Assembly: GCF_016545825.1 (NCBI RefSeq)
Contig: NC_052618.1
Location: 50,666,331-50,730,330, forward strand
DNA: 64,000 nt
Source of the DNA: Eucalyptus grandis
Taxonomy: Eukaryota; Streptophyta; Magnoliopsida; Myrtales; Myrtaceae
Direction: 5' to 3'
This document shows, piece after piece, positions 1-11,929 of the stretch (positions are counted from its first letter, which is position 1; each line of letters opens with the position of its first letter). The notes under the pieces are model-generated. The model did not search any database, was not told the origin of the DNA, and saw nothing but the letters and a program-made list of their open reading frames with translations. Position numbers and translations under genes: made by a program.

Positions 1-389
1 CCGTTAATGAACTTCACATTTCATATCTCGAAATTTGAGATAGTTAGATTCGAGATACAGCAGGATAAGTTTGGTGTGACTGTAAGAGATTCATGCCAAA
101 TATTAGGATACGGATATCCAACAAACATCAAACGGCAGAGAGGGCGGTCAGTTTGATGAGTATCAGCTGTCTCATAATTGGACTCGACTATAAAGTGGTA
201 AATGAGGATTGCACATCGAGTGTGTTTATCAGGTTGTTCAGTTTGGTATTTTTCATACAGTCATATAATTTTTAATTTCTCGCATCGCTGAACTAAGTGC
301 AAATCGCATATTGTATATTGTGTTTATTTGATCTCTTATTTGCCATGGAATGTGCGAAATCATCTCTTTCTTCTTTTGGTTTTCTTAAG

Positions 390-3300
390 GTGACGAAGGT
401 CGAGAGTTTATCACTGTAGAGCACTGTGGCAATGACTTCCTAGCAGAACTTGATGAAACCATGCGAGATTCTAAGGATTGGGATGAATTGCAAGCTGTGG
501 AAATCAGAAACTTGTGGAGTTTTGACTGACATGTTTGGCCAAGATATCGGTAGTGACGGTGAATGCAATAATTTACAAGGTATCGATATTGTAGAAGATT
601 CTCCACAACCTAAGAAAAACCAAACTTTTCTTGAGGTGAAGATTCCTCTACTGATAGTGATGACGAAGACAATATATTTTCAGTAAAATAGGCAGGAAAT
701 CTACATGCTATGTTCCTAACTAAAGCGGTACTCCGAGCGATTCTTTCATTCAACTTCTGGCCAGACAATTTTTCAGAATCCATGGTATGCTTCAACCATG
801 GACATAGCCAATACATGCCAAACCACTTAAATCACTATGTCACTGTTATTTTCTCATATAATTTATTCTCTGCTTGATCATTTGCAATTTTGCTTGCAAT
901 TTTGCACATAGCAAAGGACCTACATGATGTACATGTACAAAAGCATTTAGTAAATTTTTCTTGTGGTGCCTCTCATCCAATGAAATGTCCAATAGACAGT
1001 CATAACTTTTGCCAATTGCTTCCAAAATATTCGAGATCCAAAATGACATATTGGAACTCTTTGGTCAATAAAGAAGTTGACTTTTGTTTTGGAAGATGTA
1101 CAAGTACCTATTTTCTCAAAATACTTTGAGAGTATAGCAAATCATCAAAGTGTGGAACTCAGTGATCAAGTGTCTTTGATAGGAATGTTTTGCATAAATG
1201 AAGGCTTGTAATTTCTTTGTGCACATTTTTTATTTTCCATGACAATCCATGTCAGAAACTATTACGGTGCTAAAGAGGCTTATTCCTGTTGAAGGACTGT
1301 AAGAGCACTGTCACTCAAGGTTCAATATCAGTTTCAAATAAAAATGGCCAATGTTGTCATATTCAGAAATAGAGCATTTTGACCAATGTGGCATTAGGCA
1401 TGTAAAGCTTCTGTAGCCAAGCAAGATTGCTTCATTCTCATGCCCACTGGAGGTGGTAAAAGTTTATGTTACTAGGTTAGTGAATGTTAACATTATTTCA
1501 TTTGCGCAATGATCGAATGAAGACGTAAGTGTGGAGACAATGTTTAGAGCACAAGCCCTGTGCACTTTGCTCAATGGTTCCACTGATTAAATACTAGACA
1601 GATAGACCTGTACATTGAAATTTTAAGCTTTTTAATGATCTTGTAATCTGCTTTGTTAGCACTGTTGCAAAGTTTGTGCTTAAACTTAAGGATGAAAATA
1701 TTTTCCAAATGCAAATTAAGCTAAAGGAAGTGATTCGGGTACAGAACCATGGGTTCCAATGTACAGGATCTGACTAAGTTGGAAAAGAATATTATATTGG
1801 ACATTCTTGTTCTACCTTCGCACATTTCTATCTATTCTGTGATTTCTAGAATTTGAGGTCTTTACTATGCTTCTAGGACCTTCTAATTACTTACTGAAAA
1901 ATTTATCTTGTTTTTGCATGTAAGTGTTGTTGTCAGTCATAGTTAAGGTCCAATTCAAAAGGGTTATTAAGTCAAAGTTTTTAAATTACTTGTGCCAAAT
2001 ACAGATTTAGATCTCTATATTTCCTGCAGGTATGTGCTATGTTATCATCTCAACTGGGGTGATCATGTAAGATGGATCTTGGTAGCATGCAACATATTTG
2101 ATCTACTGAATCACGAAGGAAGATATTAATCTGAATTTATTAATTTAAGTTATCCTGAAGTATTTTCTGTTGAGTCTTGAAGTAGATGATATATGTTTCT
2201 AACTGAAGTAAATATAAGACAAACAGTGACAACTGGTGCTTTCTGATCAGCCGAAGGTGAATGAACGGATAATTCCCTCATCCCATCTTCTCTTCATGTG
2301 CTCTTCTGATGTTTTTACCCTTCGTTTCAGCTACCAACAACTCTTAAACCAGGTGTCACATTTCATTATATGTCCCCTGCTATCTATCATCCAGGACAAA
2401 ATAATTACTCTAACCCTCCATATGTTACAGTGGATGCACATTTTTTATGTATTTAATGAAAAGGTTCATGCCTAAGATGTTTGCCTCAAATAAATTTTAG
2501 GATCTTAGTGTTCCTAGAGAAGTATATCATAGCATACAATCATCATTTTGCCATAAAATGTTGGGGTATAATTGTTGCTGTGAGGTTTCTATTCGACTTC
2601 TAAAGCTTTTTTTTTGCTGACTGTTGTGATTATCAAGTCATTAATACATAAAAAATGTGCCTTTTCAGGAAAGCTAATCCATCATGCAAGCTATTGTATG
2701 TAACTCCTGAAAGGACTGTGGGAAACCCATCATTTCTTGAGATATTGAAATGCTTGCATAGAAAGGTACTATTTCTGATACACTGTAACTTTCTTTTTAA
2801 AGTTTCTTTTTAACTTTTTGATGCTCGACTGTCGTGCATTGCAAGCACAACTAGCTGGTTTTGTTGTTGATGAGGCACATTGTGTGAGGTATGTTCTTTG
2901 GCATCCTTGCATCTGAAGCAAAGTTAATGCTAAAGTTACTTCAAAAGGAATATGTATTTATGATGTTGCCACTGCAAAACCACTGTCCTTGTCCCAGATA
3001 AAGAAGTTAACTTTTATATACGCTCACTCAAACTCTCTTTTTTGAACGTTTTTGCATATTATGTATTTCTAGCCTAAGTACATTGTCGGTGTTACACTGA
3101 ACCTTCTGAAACCCAGACCTTCTTTGACGATCTAGTATAACAGATGCAATGTTGAAATAAGTAATTTTGGAAATGATCTAGTTCCTTCTTGTGGGAAAAG
3201 TCAGTAGCACATCGTTAATCAAATAAAGCAAAATGCACACAACTAAAATGAGTTCCAATGGGATATTACTTTCGGAAGTAATTGGAAGTGTCCATGTTTG

Positions 3301-4560
3301 GCTTGGTAGTCAGGTCTCTTTAGGTGGTTCTTGTGTCCCTATTTATTATTTTAACCTTTTTACTATATGTTAACAACTTGGGACATAAGGCAAAAGTTCA
3401 CCCATTGGATCATTGGTTGTGTTTCTTATTAGGTCTTTACTGGATTTGTGCCGCCAGTGCCATCTCATGAAAGAAACATACTGCTGGTTTGAGCTTTTCT
3501 CATATATTTGAATGATTGTAAATGAGTAACGCTTATTGATCATTACTTTCTTTGTTGTCATTATTGCAGTCCATGGGGACGTGAATTTTGTCCAAATTAT
3601 AGAGGACTGGAATGTCTCAAGCAAAACTTTCCATATGACCCTGTGATGGCCTTAACTGCCACTGCCACCTGTTCGTGAGGTATGAAACTTGCACATTAAC
3701 CTCCAGATTTTGCTGAAATAATCATTTGGGAATGATTGACATCCTAAAAGCTTTCAGGATCCCCCATGCTCTTGTTCTTGAGACAGATTTGATAGACCAA
3801 ATCTAATGTCTGAGGTCATAGCTAAGACCAAAGAACCAATGAAGCAGCTTGGAGAGCTGTTAAAGAATCATTTTGCTAATTTTTGTGGGATAGTATTTTG
3901 CCTCTCAAAGAGTAAATGTGTTGATGTTACAAAATTCTTGAATGATACGTGTGGTATAAAGACGGTGTACTATCATGCTGGATTACCAGCCCATCAAAGA
4001 GTAGCTGTTCAAAAGAAATAACATACTGGAGAGGTCCAGGTTGTATGTGCTACCGTTGTTTTTGGCATGGGAATAGACAAACCTGATGTTGTAAGTTGAA
4101 ATGGACTTTGCGCCTTTGTCTATTTTTAGTTTTAGAATCAAACTGACACGTTGGCAAATACTCAATTAATCCACTTTTCTTCAAATGTTTAAGTATCACT
4201 AATTGGTTTCTTAGTGTGCTTTGAAGTAAACTTTGTTAGTTCTATGGTCCAGTGGCCTGCTAAATTATCATTCTTGGCTATTTTTCGAGCCGAATTCTTT
4301 CTTCCAAGCACCAAAATTAAGTTAAACTAGGATAAAGTTCTTTTCTTTACTGTAAAAGTGGCAAATGACTCTGATCTAACTTGACCTTCAGTTATAATGT
4401 TTTAGTCATATTTTAACATTTTTTTTTTTAATTTGGTTCAGTAATTATATTTTATGGCATGTCATCAGCATTTTGTCATCCACAACACAATGTCAAAGTC
4501 AATCGAAAGCTATTACCAAGAATCGGGGAGGCAGGAAGAGATCTACCAGCAATTTTTCCA
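390..4560 (+). pseudogene. RECQL1-like: RECQL1-type RecQ DNA helicase pseudogene, copy A
   Basis: Broken gene for a RecQ-family 3'-5' DNA helicase, a nuclear enzyme that unwinds recombination and repair intermediates. Recognisable exons in order: an N-terminal acidic segment (390-690, containing GREFITVEHCGNDFL and DSSTDSDDEDN, as I recall from plant RECQL1); Walker A PTGGGKS (about 1440-1465); LPTTLKPG and the following SPLLSLIQ-like motif Ia (2330-2425); the LLYVTPER segment (2668-2766); motif II VVDEAHCV (2846-2890); motif III ALTATAT (3570-3680); LVLETDL and motifs IV/V (3748-4095, including YYHAGL and VFGMGIDKPDVV); motif VI (4467-4560). Splice donors GT and acceptors AG flank several exons. 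Lesions: a one-base insertion near 505, a shift between the LKPG and SPLL motifs, a TGA after motif III, a TAA at 4019 and a one-base loss inside motif VI that destroys the arginine-finger QxxGRxGR pattern. It cannot make a full helicase. The RecQ family is sure; the RECQL1 subfamily is my best match. Confidence 0.85.
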
Positions 4561-6500
4561 CTTAACTTCTGGCCAGACGATCTTTAGAATCCATGGTATG
4601 CTTTAACCATGGACATAGCCAATATATGCCAAACCACTTAAATCATTGTCACTGTTCTGTTCTCATATAATTTATTCTCTGCTTGATCATTTCCAAATTG
4701 CTTGTGATTCTGCACACAGCAAAGGACCTACACAATGTACATGTCCAAAAGCATTTAGTAAATTGCTTAGGGGGCTTCTCATCCAATCAAACGTCCAATA
4801 GACAGTCTTTAACTTTTGCCAATTTCTTTCACACTCTTCAAGATCCAAAATGACATACTAGAACTCTTTGGTCAATAAAGCAGTTGATTTAAGCTTTGGA
4901 TGATGTGCAAATACCTATATTTCTCAAATACTTTGAGAGTACAGCAAATCATCAAAGTGTGGATTAGCAATCCAGCATCTTTGATAGGAGTGTTTTGCGT
5001 AAATGAAGGCTTGTGATTTATGCGGAGTGTTTGGACTGTCAAATTATTAATCTTTGCCTGCCTTTTCAGAAAGATAAACCATTGTGCAAGCTACTGTATG
5101 TAACTGCTGAAAGGATTGTGGGAAACCCATCATTTCTTGAGATATTGTAATGCTTGCATAGAAAGGGATTGTTTCTGATGCACCATAACTTTTTCTGAAA
5201 GGTTCTTTGTAAATTTATTATATTCAACCATCATGCATTGCAGGCACAGCTAGCTGGTTTTGTTATTGATGAGGCACATTATGTGAGGAATGTGTAATAT
5301 TTGGCATGCCTTGTACATGAAGAAAGATCATGCTAGAGTTACTTCAAGAGGAATAATTATTTGTGATGTTGCCACTGGAAAACTGTTGTCCTTGTTCCTG
5401 ATAAATATAAGCAAGTTAACTTTTATATATGCTAACTTAAACTCTTTTTCCAAACTTTTCTGCATTTTCTGGGTTTCTAGCCTAATTAAATTGTCAGTGT
5501 TACACTAGACCCTCCAAAGCCCAGAACCCTATTAAGTTCTAATATAACCAAATGCAGTGTTCCTTGTTTGATGAAAAGATTTAGGTTCCGTCATTTGGGA
5601 ACACTTAGCGGCACATCGTATATTATATTGAGTAAAGAGGACACAATTTAATAAAACTCCAATGGAAAGTACTTCCTAGAGTAATTGGATCCAGCATAAG
5701 CTTGGATAAGGATCCAATCTCCTCTTTATGTTTGGCAGGACACTCAGTCTCTTGAGTTGGTTCTTGTATCCCTATTTATTCCATTAACGCTTATACTTTA
5801 TGTTAACAACTTGAGAAAGGCAAAGGTTCGACCATGTGATCATTGATTGTGTTTCTTGCAATGTCTTAACTGGATTTGCTCTGCCAGTTTGATCTCATGA
5901 AAGGAAAGTACTGCTGATTTGAGCTTTTCTTGATTTGACTGATAACATTGAAAGCTCATTGATTGTCACTTTCGTGGTTGTCATTAATGTAGTCTATGAG
6001 GACAGGATTTTCGTCCAGATTACGGACTAGTATGTCTCAAGCCTAACTTTGCATATGACCCAGTGATGGCCTTAGCTGAAACTGCCACTCACTCAGTTCG
6101 TGAGGTACTAAACTTATATATTAACCTCCTGATCATTATGTTGAAATAATCTGTTCATTCTGATTGAATTATTCATCCATTGCAGGATATCCTAAAATCT
6201 CTTGGGATTCCCCATGCTCTTGTTCTTGAGACAAGCTTTGACAGACTAAATCTAAAATATGAGGTCATAGCCAAGACCAAGGAACCACTGAAGCAGCTCG
6301 GATAGCTGCTAAAGAATCGTTTTGCTAATTTGTGTGGCATAGTATATTGCCTTTCAAAGAGTGAATGCGTTGATGTCGCAAAATACTTGAATAAGAAGTG
6401 ATGTATAAAGACAGTGTACTATCATGTTAGATTAGTAGCCCGCCAAAGGGTAGCTGTTCAAAAGAAATGGCAAACTGAAGAGGTCCAAATTGTATGTTAT
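757..6500 (+). repeat. Tandem segmental duplication covering the helicase pseudogenes
   Basis: Sequence at 757-1230 recurs at 4564-5010 with scattered substitutions (shared start CTTCTGGCCAGACRAT), and 2660-4020 recurs at 5060-6480. The second copy lacks the counterpart of about 1235-2655. Exons and introns are both duplicated, which indicates DNA-level duplication and not retroposition. Confidence 0.85.
4561..6500 (+). pseudogene. RECQL1-like: RECQL1-type helicase pseudogene, truncated tandem copy B
   Basis: Direct tandem copy of the helicase pseudogene upstream. It starts with the same intron-like sequence as 757-1230, then jumps straight to the LLYVTAER segment (5066-5163), so the ~1.4 kb holding the Walker A exon and motif Ia is missing. 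Still visible: DEAH motif II as VIDEAHYV (5243-5290); a cleaner copy of the GQDFRPDYG...MALAETAT segment than copy A has (5995-6105); and a DILKSLGIPHALVLETSFDR to KWQTEEVQIVC block (6185-6500). Stops interrupt the reading frame in the LLYVTAER exon and twice in the 6185-6500 block (after KQLG and after YLNKK). Homology ends near 6500 before motif VI. Copies A and B break at different places, so each decayed mainly on its own. No start codon or promoter is evident. Confidence 0.82.
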
Positions 6501-7125
6501 AAAAAGAAATGGCATACTATCATTCTCGTGTTATCGACTAGCTATATTATAAATTATATAATCAATACATTGACTTTACTAGCAACTTTTCTCATGTTAT
6601 ATATAATCAGTATGCTCAAAATTAGATTATTTCGTGTTTGATATATTTAACTAATGTTTTGACTTGTTAGTGCGGCCCGCATTACGTATGATTTAGTGCT
6701 TGAATATGCAAACTTGGCTTAACAAGTTAGTTAAAGTTTTGGTAAACAACGACCAAATTTGAATATATGATTATCTTGTGGGTAGCTTTTAACTACTAAA
6801 GTTCCACTGTTGTAATGTAGTATGATGAAGAGGAACATTTGAGAGTACTGGCCCCAAAGAAAATGGTTCTATTGAAACTTGAAAGCATGACCAATGACTA
6901 CAATTTGGTGTAGTAGAGTCCAAGTACTAACCAAGTAGATGACCGTTCAATGGTTTAGTCCAAATTTGGCGTAGTAGAGTCCAAGTACTAACCAAGTAGA
7001 CGACCGTTCAACGGCTTGGTCCAAACCAAATGGATATAAATTTCGGGAAGATTTAACATTTTCTTTATCAGTCAACTATAGCCAACACCAAAGAAAATTT
7101 GGTTTCAAGTATGATTATGTATGGC
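6501..7125. repeat. Intergenic DNA with a 61-bp tandem duplication
   Basis: No gene seen. At 6901-7022 a unit of about 61 bp occurs twice in tandem, each with TAGTAGAGTCCAAGTACTAA and ACCGTTCAAYGGYTTRGTCC, differing at a few bases. The rest is AT-rich and featureless. Confidence 0.6.
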
Positions 7126-7129
7126 TATG

Positions 7130-8590
7130 TCTACACTGCTTTATAGGCTCATGCTTAAAGGAATCAAGTTTGAGATTATACTATCAAAGTGATTGCAAAA
7201 TGCCAATACGTGAACTTCCCAAAATCCAAGAGCTGATTGTACACTAACAAACACTTTTATGTTGCGCTCAAAATTCTTCCGAGTGAAAAACTACTGTCTT
7301 TTGGGAACCTTTTTACTGAAAATCTTGCCTGCAATTGACAGATTATTTGCTGATTCCATGATATTCACTTTTTACATTAAAGAAGTCTCTCACATTCACA
7401 AAATTGCAGCTAGAAGTGGACATCTAAAACGGTAATCTTGTTGACAAACATGACTTTATGCTTAACTTCACATCCAAAACCACCTGTACATGCAGTCTTC
7501 CTGCAAGCATTTTGAAATTCTACCTTTGCTAAATAATAGCATGATGTCAAAGTTTGCAAAGGACTACTTCACCGCATTAGAAGAGGTCCCTTTATATCAA
7601 GAATCCTATCAAGATTATCAGCATAGAGCACATTATAAACACCTTTAGCGAAGAACTTCGGAACACCTTTCCATAACGTCTCATGACATATCTCATTTCG
7701 GTCCACATCTCTGTCCTGTGATGCTCGGGAATGTTCTCTGAATTTTATGAAATGCAACTTGAATCTACACAAGAAGGATTATTTACTAATTATCAATAAA
7801 TGGGGATATTTGAGATCGGAGCATCACAATTTACATCATGAAAGATAAGGTACAAATGCACAAACATCATTTGCACCAATTGCAGTTGGACCGTAATGAA
7901 CAGAGACTTCATGAGCTGGCCGATGAAAACGTAAACAATAGGCTTGGAAGAAGTAACAATTAGCAACACTTTCCTTGTTTGTGTTTAGGAACATAATTGA
8001 TGTCAGTAAAAATATGCTGAAAGGTGAAGTGCTTAAACTACATGATAGAAAGATAAATTTATTATTTGGTTATTTTGCAATATCCTGTTAGCAAAATCAG
8101 CAAAACAGGATAGTTTGCTAGGAGGTGAATTTTAACTTTACAAAGTCAACGTCGCATGAGAACTGACCTTATCAAATTAAAAAAGTCAGAAACCTATATG
8201 ACAACATTCAAAGGATAGTATCACATTGATGAACTGATAGAAATGAAGGAGATTGTCCTCATGCATACTTGCATACTTTTTCAGGTGCAATTCCATAGCT
8301 CATATAGTATGAGCAAACAAGTTATTTTTCCATTGTTATGGTATGACTAGTAGTGCATACCTCCCTCTGCAGAGCCTTATCGAGTTCCAGAATGATAACA
8401 TTAGAATGCAACGGCATTAAACAAACATTTCTGCATCAGGGTGACATACAAAAAAATCAGCAGCTACGTATTGGATTAACAAAGAGGTTGAACCTCATGA
8501 ACATACAAAAAGCAGACTCAACTCAAAATACAACATCAAAATCATTCGAGTATGTGCTGTCGAGACCAGATAAAGTGTACTAGATCCTCA
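7130..8590. repeat. Tandem duplication, copy 1 (paired with 9700-11045)
   Basis: About 1.4 kb of noncoding-looking DNA that recurs at 9700-11045 in the same orientation, at roughly 85% identity by eye. Shared landmarks include TCATGCTTAAA followed by TCAAGTTTGAG, GACAGATTATTT and GCATACCTCCCTCTGCA. It contains the possible carboxylase exon remnant at 7569-7772. At the right it runs into the LRR part of the chimeric fragment. Confidence 0.75.
7569..7772 (-). pseudogene. Possible phosphoenolpyruvate carboxylase exon remnant
   Basis: The minus strand has a 67-codon open frame containing HETLWKGVPKF. This closely resembles the HET(I/L)WKGVPKFLRR stretch near the PEPC active-site region; in plant-type PEPC it follows an RRTPPTPQDE segment, and here a diverged KFREHSRASQDRD precedes it. 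The counterpart in the second repeat copy (about 10150-10330) is frameshifted but keeps FDEIRRKSP, another PEPC-like match. Only this exon-sized piece is present, and neighbouring PEPC exons are not visible. Assignment rests on one short block, so treat it as a likely but unproven remnant. Confidence 0.45.
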
Positions 8591-9138
8591 CAAGCATAAA
8601 AAATTCCCCAAGTAACATAGAGAATCTCAAGCGAAGACAAGTCACCGATTTCACTTGGAATTGCTCTTTCAGATAACAGCATGATGGGAAACTTATAGTG
8701 CACCAATTTTTCAACCTTCCTATAGCACTAGGAAGCTTTTCAATACCAGAACCACTAATGTCTAGATGTTGCAAATTCTGTAAATCTCAAGTTGAGCTAG
8801 TGATATCTGTGAGCGACTCACAACAGCTGGCACTCGGTTTCTCCAGCTTCCTCAGAGAACCGATAGACGTAGGAATCTCAGTAATATCAGCAAAATCTAA
8901 TATAAGTTCTAATTTGACAGATTCACCTCCTTTCAGTTCTAACTCACATACCCATCCGCTCTTGGTCCAGTCCGTTGCCACATTCTTCTTCCACGATCCC
9001 AAATCTCCTGTGGATCCTAAGATTGCCACACTCTCCCCAATTTCAACTTGGCGATCCAGCCGAACGCTGAGATGCACCTTCTCCCGTCCCAGCAATGATC
9101 TGATCTTCTTTGCTTTCTTCTCCTCTTCTCTGCAATGA
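8587..9138 (-). pseudogene. Chimeric CBM20 starch-binding domain / TNL-type LRR fragment
   Basis: Minus-strand reading from an AG acceptor near 9138. A basic lead (KKAKKIRSLLG) is followed by a CBM20-like carbohydrate-binding module, VHLSVRLDRQVEIGESVAIL and GSWKKN...W...GWVCELELKGGESV, with the conserved Trp residues of that fold. It then runs without a break into leucine-rich repeats typical of TIR-NBS-LRR resistance proteins: ITEIPTSIGSLRKLEK, then NLQHLDISGSGIEKLPSAIG. The switch comes right after GGESVKLE at about 8912-8920. In known CBM20 proteins of starch metabolism this position continues with an FKF-type strand, so the junction looks like a recombination point. One TGA (about 8785) stands where the LRR consensus has a Gly codon. 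After the second repeat the frame degenerates. No kinase, NBS or TIR domain is nearby. Confidence 0.65.
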
Positions 9139-9502
9139 ACACATTATTTCATAGCTTCTACCAATAGCCTCCTTCCTTGTCTAAACAACTTAAACAACAA
9201 TTTTCACTTGAACCACCGATTCATTGTTTGTCATTTAACACCACATTCAAAGAGAAACCTCAAATCAAGACGGTGTCAGATAATCCGTGCCGCTAGCTTT
9301 TATTGCAAGAAGAACTCGAAAGAAAAACAGAATAACTCTTTTTTCCGCACCGATTCTTGTTCAAGTAATAAACCCCACATAAACTCCATCCACACTAGAG
9401 ACTCAGACAAACCTTTGATCGAGAATTCCATAAAACAACTCAATACTTCACTCCAAACCCCAGTGCTTGATCAGACTGACATAAGTGCACTGGAACAAAT
9501 CC

Positions 9503-9525
9503 AGAGAGAGAGAGAGAGAGAGAGA
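9503..9525. repeat. (GA)n microsatellite
   Basis: About eleven uninterrupted GA dinucleotides. Confidence 0.95.
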
Positions 9526-9526
9526 C

Positions 9527-9593
9527 CTGGTTTTAGTGGTGAAAACACCACGAACAACCATGAAGGAGCGACTCTAAGCTGCATGAGCTCCAT
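9527..9593 (-). other. Possible first exon of the CBM20 fragment (targeting peptide)
   Basis: A short minus-strand frame starting MELMQLRVAPSW reads to a CCAG/GT donor that lies inside a (CT)n run. It sits about 390 bp upstream of the CBM20 exon acceptor. Such an exon could encode the start of a chloroplast transit peptide, as expected for a CBM20 protein of starch metabolism. Evidence is limited to position, the ATG and the donor. Confidence 0.25.
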
Positions 9594-9699
9594 GCATCCA
9601 CATGAGAGAATCTTGAAGGGGAGAAGTAATGCTGCTCTTCAAGAAAAAACCGGTCTCTTTACTTGGTTTTAGGTATGAAAATGCACATGGCTGTGTCTC

Positions 9700-11045
9700 T
9701 TCTGCTTTTATATTCATGCTTAAATAAATCAAGTTTGAGGTTATATGACCAAAATGATTGGAAGATGCCTACATATGAATTTCCGATGTAACCAGACCAA
9801 ACGGATGATTTTATAATGCCATTATTTTGGGTTCAAAATTCTTCCAAATGAGAAACTACCATCTTCTTGGAAACCTTTTCATTGAAACTCTTGGCTGCAG
9901 TTGACAGATTATTTTTTGATTCCACGGCATTTGCTTTTTCCACGAAAAAAGTCTCTCCCAGTCACAAAACTGTAGCTTGAAGTGGACATCTAAATGGTAA
10001 TCTTGTTAACAAATCTCATTTTATGCTTGACTTCACATATAAAACCACCTGCACATGCAGTCTTCCTCCAAGCAATTTGTGATGCAGCCTTTGCTAAAGA
10101 ATAGCACGATTTCAACCTTGCAAAGGACTAATACACCACATGAGAAGAGGTCGCCTTATATCAAGAACCTTTGAAGAGTATTAACAACATGGAGCAAATG
10201 ACAAATGCCAATGGCAAAGAACTTCAAAATGCCTTTCTATACTGACATAGCTCATTCTTGCCCTTATCTAAACCTCGTGGTGTTTGGGGACTTCCTCCGA
10301 ATTTCATCAAATACAGCTTTAATCTGCACAAGGAAGATAGCACTGAGTAATTATCAATAAATGAAGATGTCCAAGATCGTAGCATCAGAATTTACCTCAT
10401 GAGAGATTAAGGTACAAATGCATAAACATCGACACCAATCAGAGTTGGACCACAATGAAAGGAGACTTCATTAGCTGGCCGATGAAAAAGAAACACACAG
10501 GCTTAAAAGAAGTAAGCAATTAGCAACACTTTCCCTGTTTGTGTTTAGGAACAGAATTGAAATTAATAAAATTATGCTGAAAAGGTGAAGTGCCTAAACT
10601 ATAGAACAGAAAGATGCATTTCCTACTTGGTTATTTTGCAAGATCCAATTAGCAAAATTAGCAATACTGGATCGTTTGCAAAGAGGTCAATTTCAACTTT
10701 ACAAACCCAATGCTGCATACATGAGAACTGAGCTTGTCAAACCTATATAATAACATTCAGAGGATATCATCACACAAATAAACTGATAGAAATGGAGGAG
10801 CCTAGCAATGCATACCTCCCTCTGCATAGCATCATCAATTCCAGAGTGATATCATTAGACTGCAACCGCATCGAACAACTCTGCATCAGGGTAACATACA
10901 AAAAATCATCAACTTAGTTTTTGATTAAAGGAGAGCTAGAACCTAATGAGCATACATAAAGCATATTTAATTGAAAAAAAAAATACATTTACAATCATTT
11001 AGGGATGTGACATTGAGATCAGATCAAGTGTTTTGGATCTTCACG
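9700..11045. repeat. Tandem duplication, copy 2 (paired with 7130-8590)
   Basis: Same layout as copy 1, including a frameshifted carboxylase-like remnant on the minus strand near 10150-10330. On its right it runs into the (GA)n tract and leader-like module, where copy 1 runs into the LRR fragment. Confidence 0.75.
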
Positions 11046-11056
11046 TCAAGCACTGC

Positions 11057-11062
11057 GAGAGA

Positions 11063-11110
<48 letters not shown>
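11057..11110. repeat. (GA)n microsatellite, interrupted once
   Basis: About 54 bp of GA repeats with one ACAG interruption. A smaller GA run lies at 11313-11328. Long spurious Ser-Leu frames read through it on the minus strand. Confidence 0.95.
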
Positions 11111-11112
<2 letters not shown>

Positions 11113-11129
11113 CTGAGACAGAGTGGATT

Positions 11130-11341
11130 GGAAAGCGAAGGAGAGAGAGGAAGCATCGCGGGGGAAGAATTCTGGAGCTGGTGACTGGTGGGTAGATGGG
11201 TTTGCTCTCAGAGGAGAACCATGGAAGCGAAAAGGAAGGAGCTTGCGCGCTTTCCACTTTCAGCTCATCCACTCGGACACAGATGACACTTTCTATCGCT
11301 TCTTCTTCAGCCAGAGAGAGAGAGAGAGTGCCGTATTTCAT
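11130..11341 (-). promoter_or_regulatory. Leader-like module repeated three times in the window
   Basis: The block around GAATTCTGGAGCTGGT and AAAAGGAAGGAGCT recurs at 20960-21090 and 43200-43320. On the minus strand it reads into a short frame with TSSRIL in all three places. A TATA-like TATATAATTTAG lies at about 11384-11396. Position and repetition suggest a duplicated 5' gene end (promoter plus first exon), but no downstream coding sequence is attached. The function is unknown. Confidence 0.35.
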
Positions 11342-11925
11342 TATTGTCCGAAGTAATAGCTAAGGTTTTTCTTTTCCTAAATATATAATTTAGCAATGGA
11401 TATTTCCGCCTCTTTTTCTTTTCTATTTTGTTTTTAACGGGAAGCAATGCCATTTTACAGCCTACGTATCTCAATTGTAAGGACCATGAAAGAAATTAGT
11501 GTGCTTAAACCAAGTTTTCTGCCACTGTATGTTTCCCAAAATAAACTCATCACATCGTACAATCGCATTGTACAGAGATACAATAAAAATCATAGTATAA
11601 GGGCATTGATTGATTTAGTGGAATTGAATTTTAAGATTTTCCTAAAATATAATCAAATTTTCGTTAACTCCATTCAATTAAATTAATAGAAAATGTTAAC
11701 GTGCCTTATTTTATTACTTTATTAAAATATGTAGTGATGAAATGGCATCTATCAAGCACGTGCGTCAAAAAAGTATTCAAAAATTAAAGAGAAATACAAA
11801 CTAAAATAGATTAAAATAAAAAAACTAAAAGTTAAAAATACAACCGCAAATAAAAAAGACAAACTACATGCTGCTTAATCAGATTATTTCATTTAAAAAT
11901 TGCTCGAAACAAAACAAATAGAAAA
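11342..11925. other. AT-rich intergenic DNA
   Basis: Very AT-rich. I see no gene, TIR or LTR in it. Confidence 0.5.
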
Positions 11926-11929
11926 AAGT

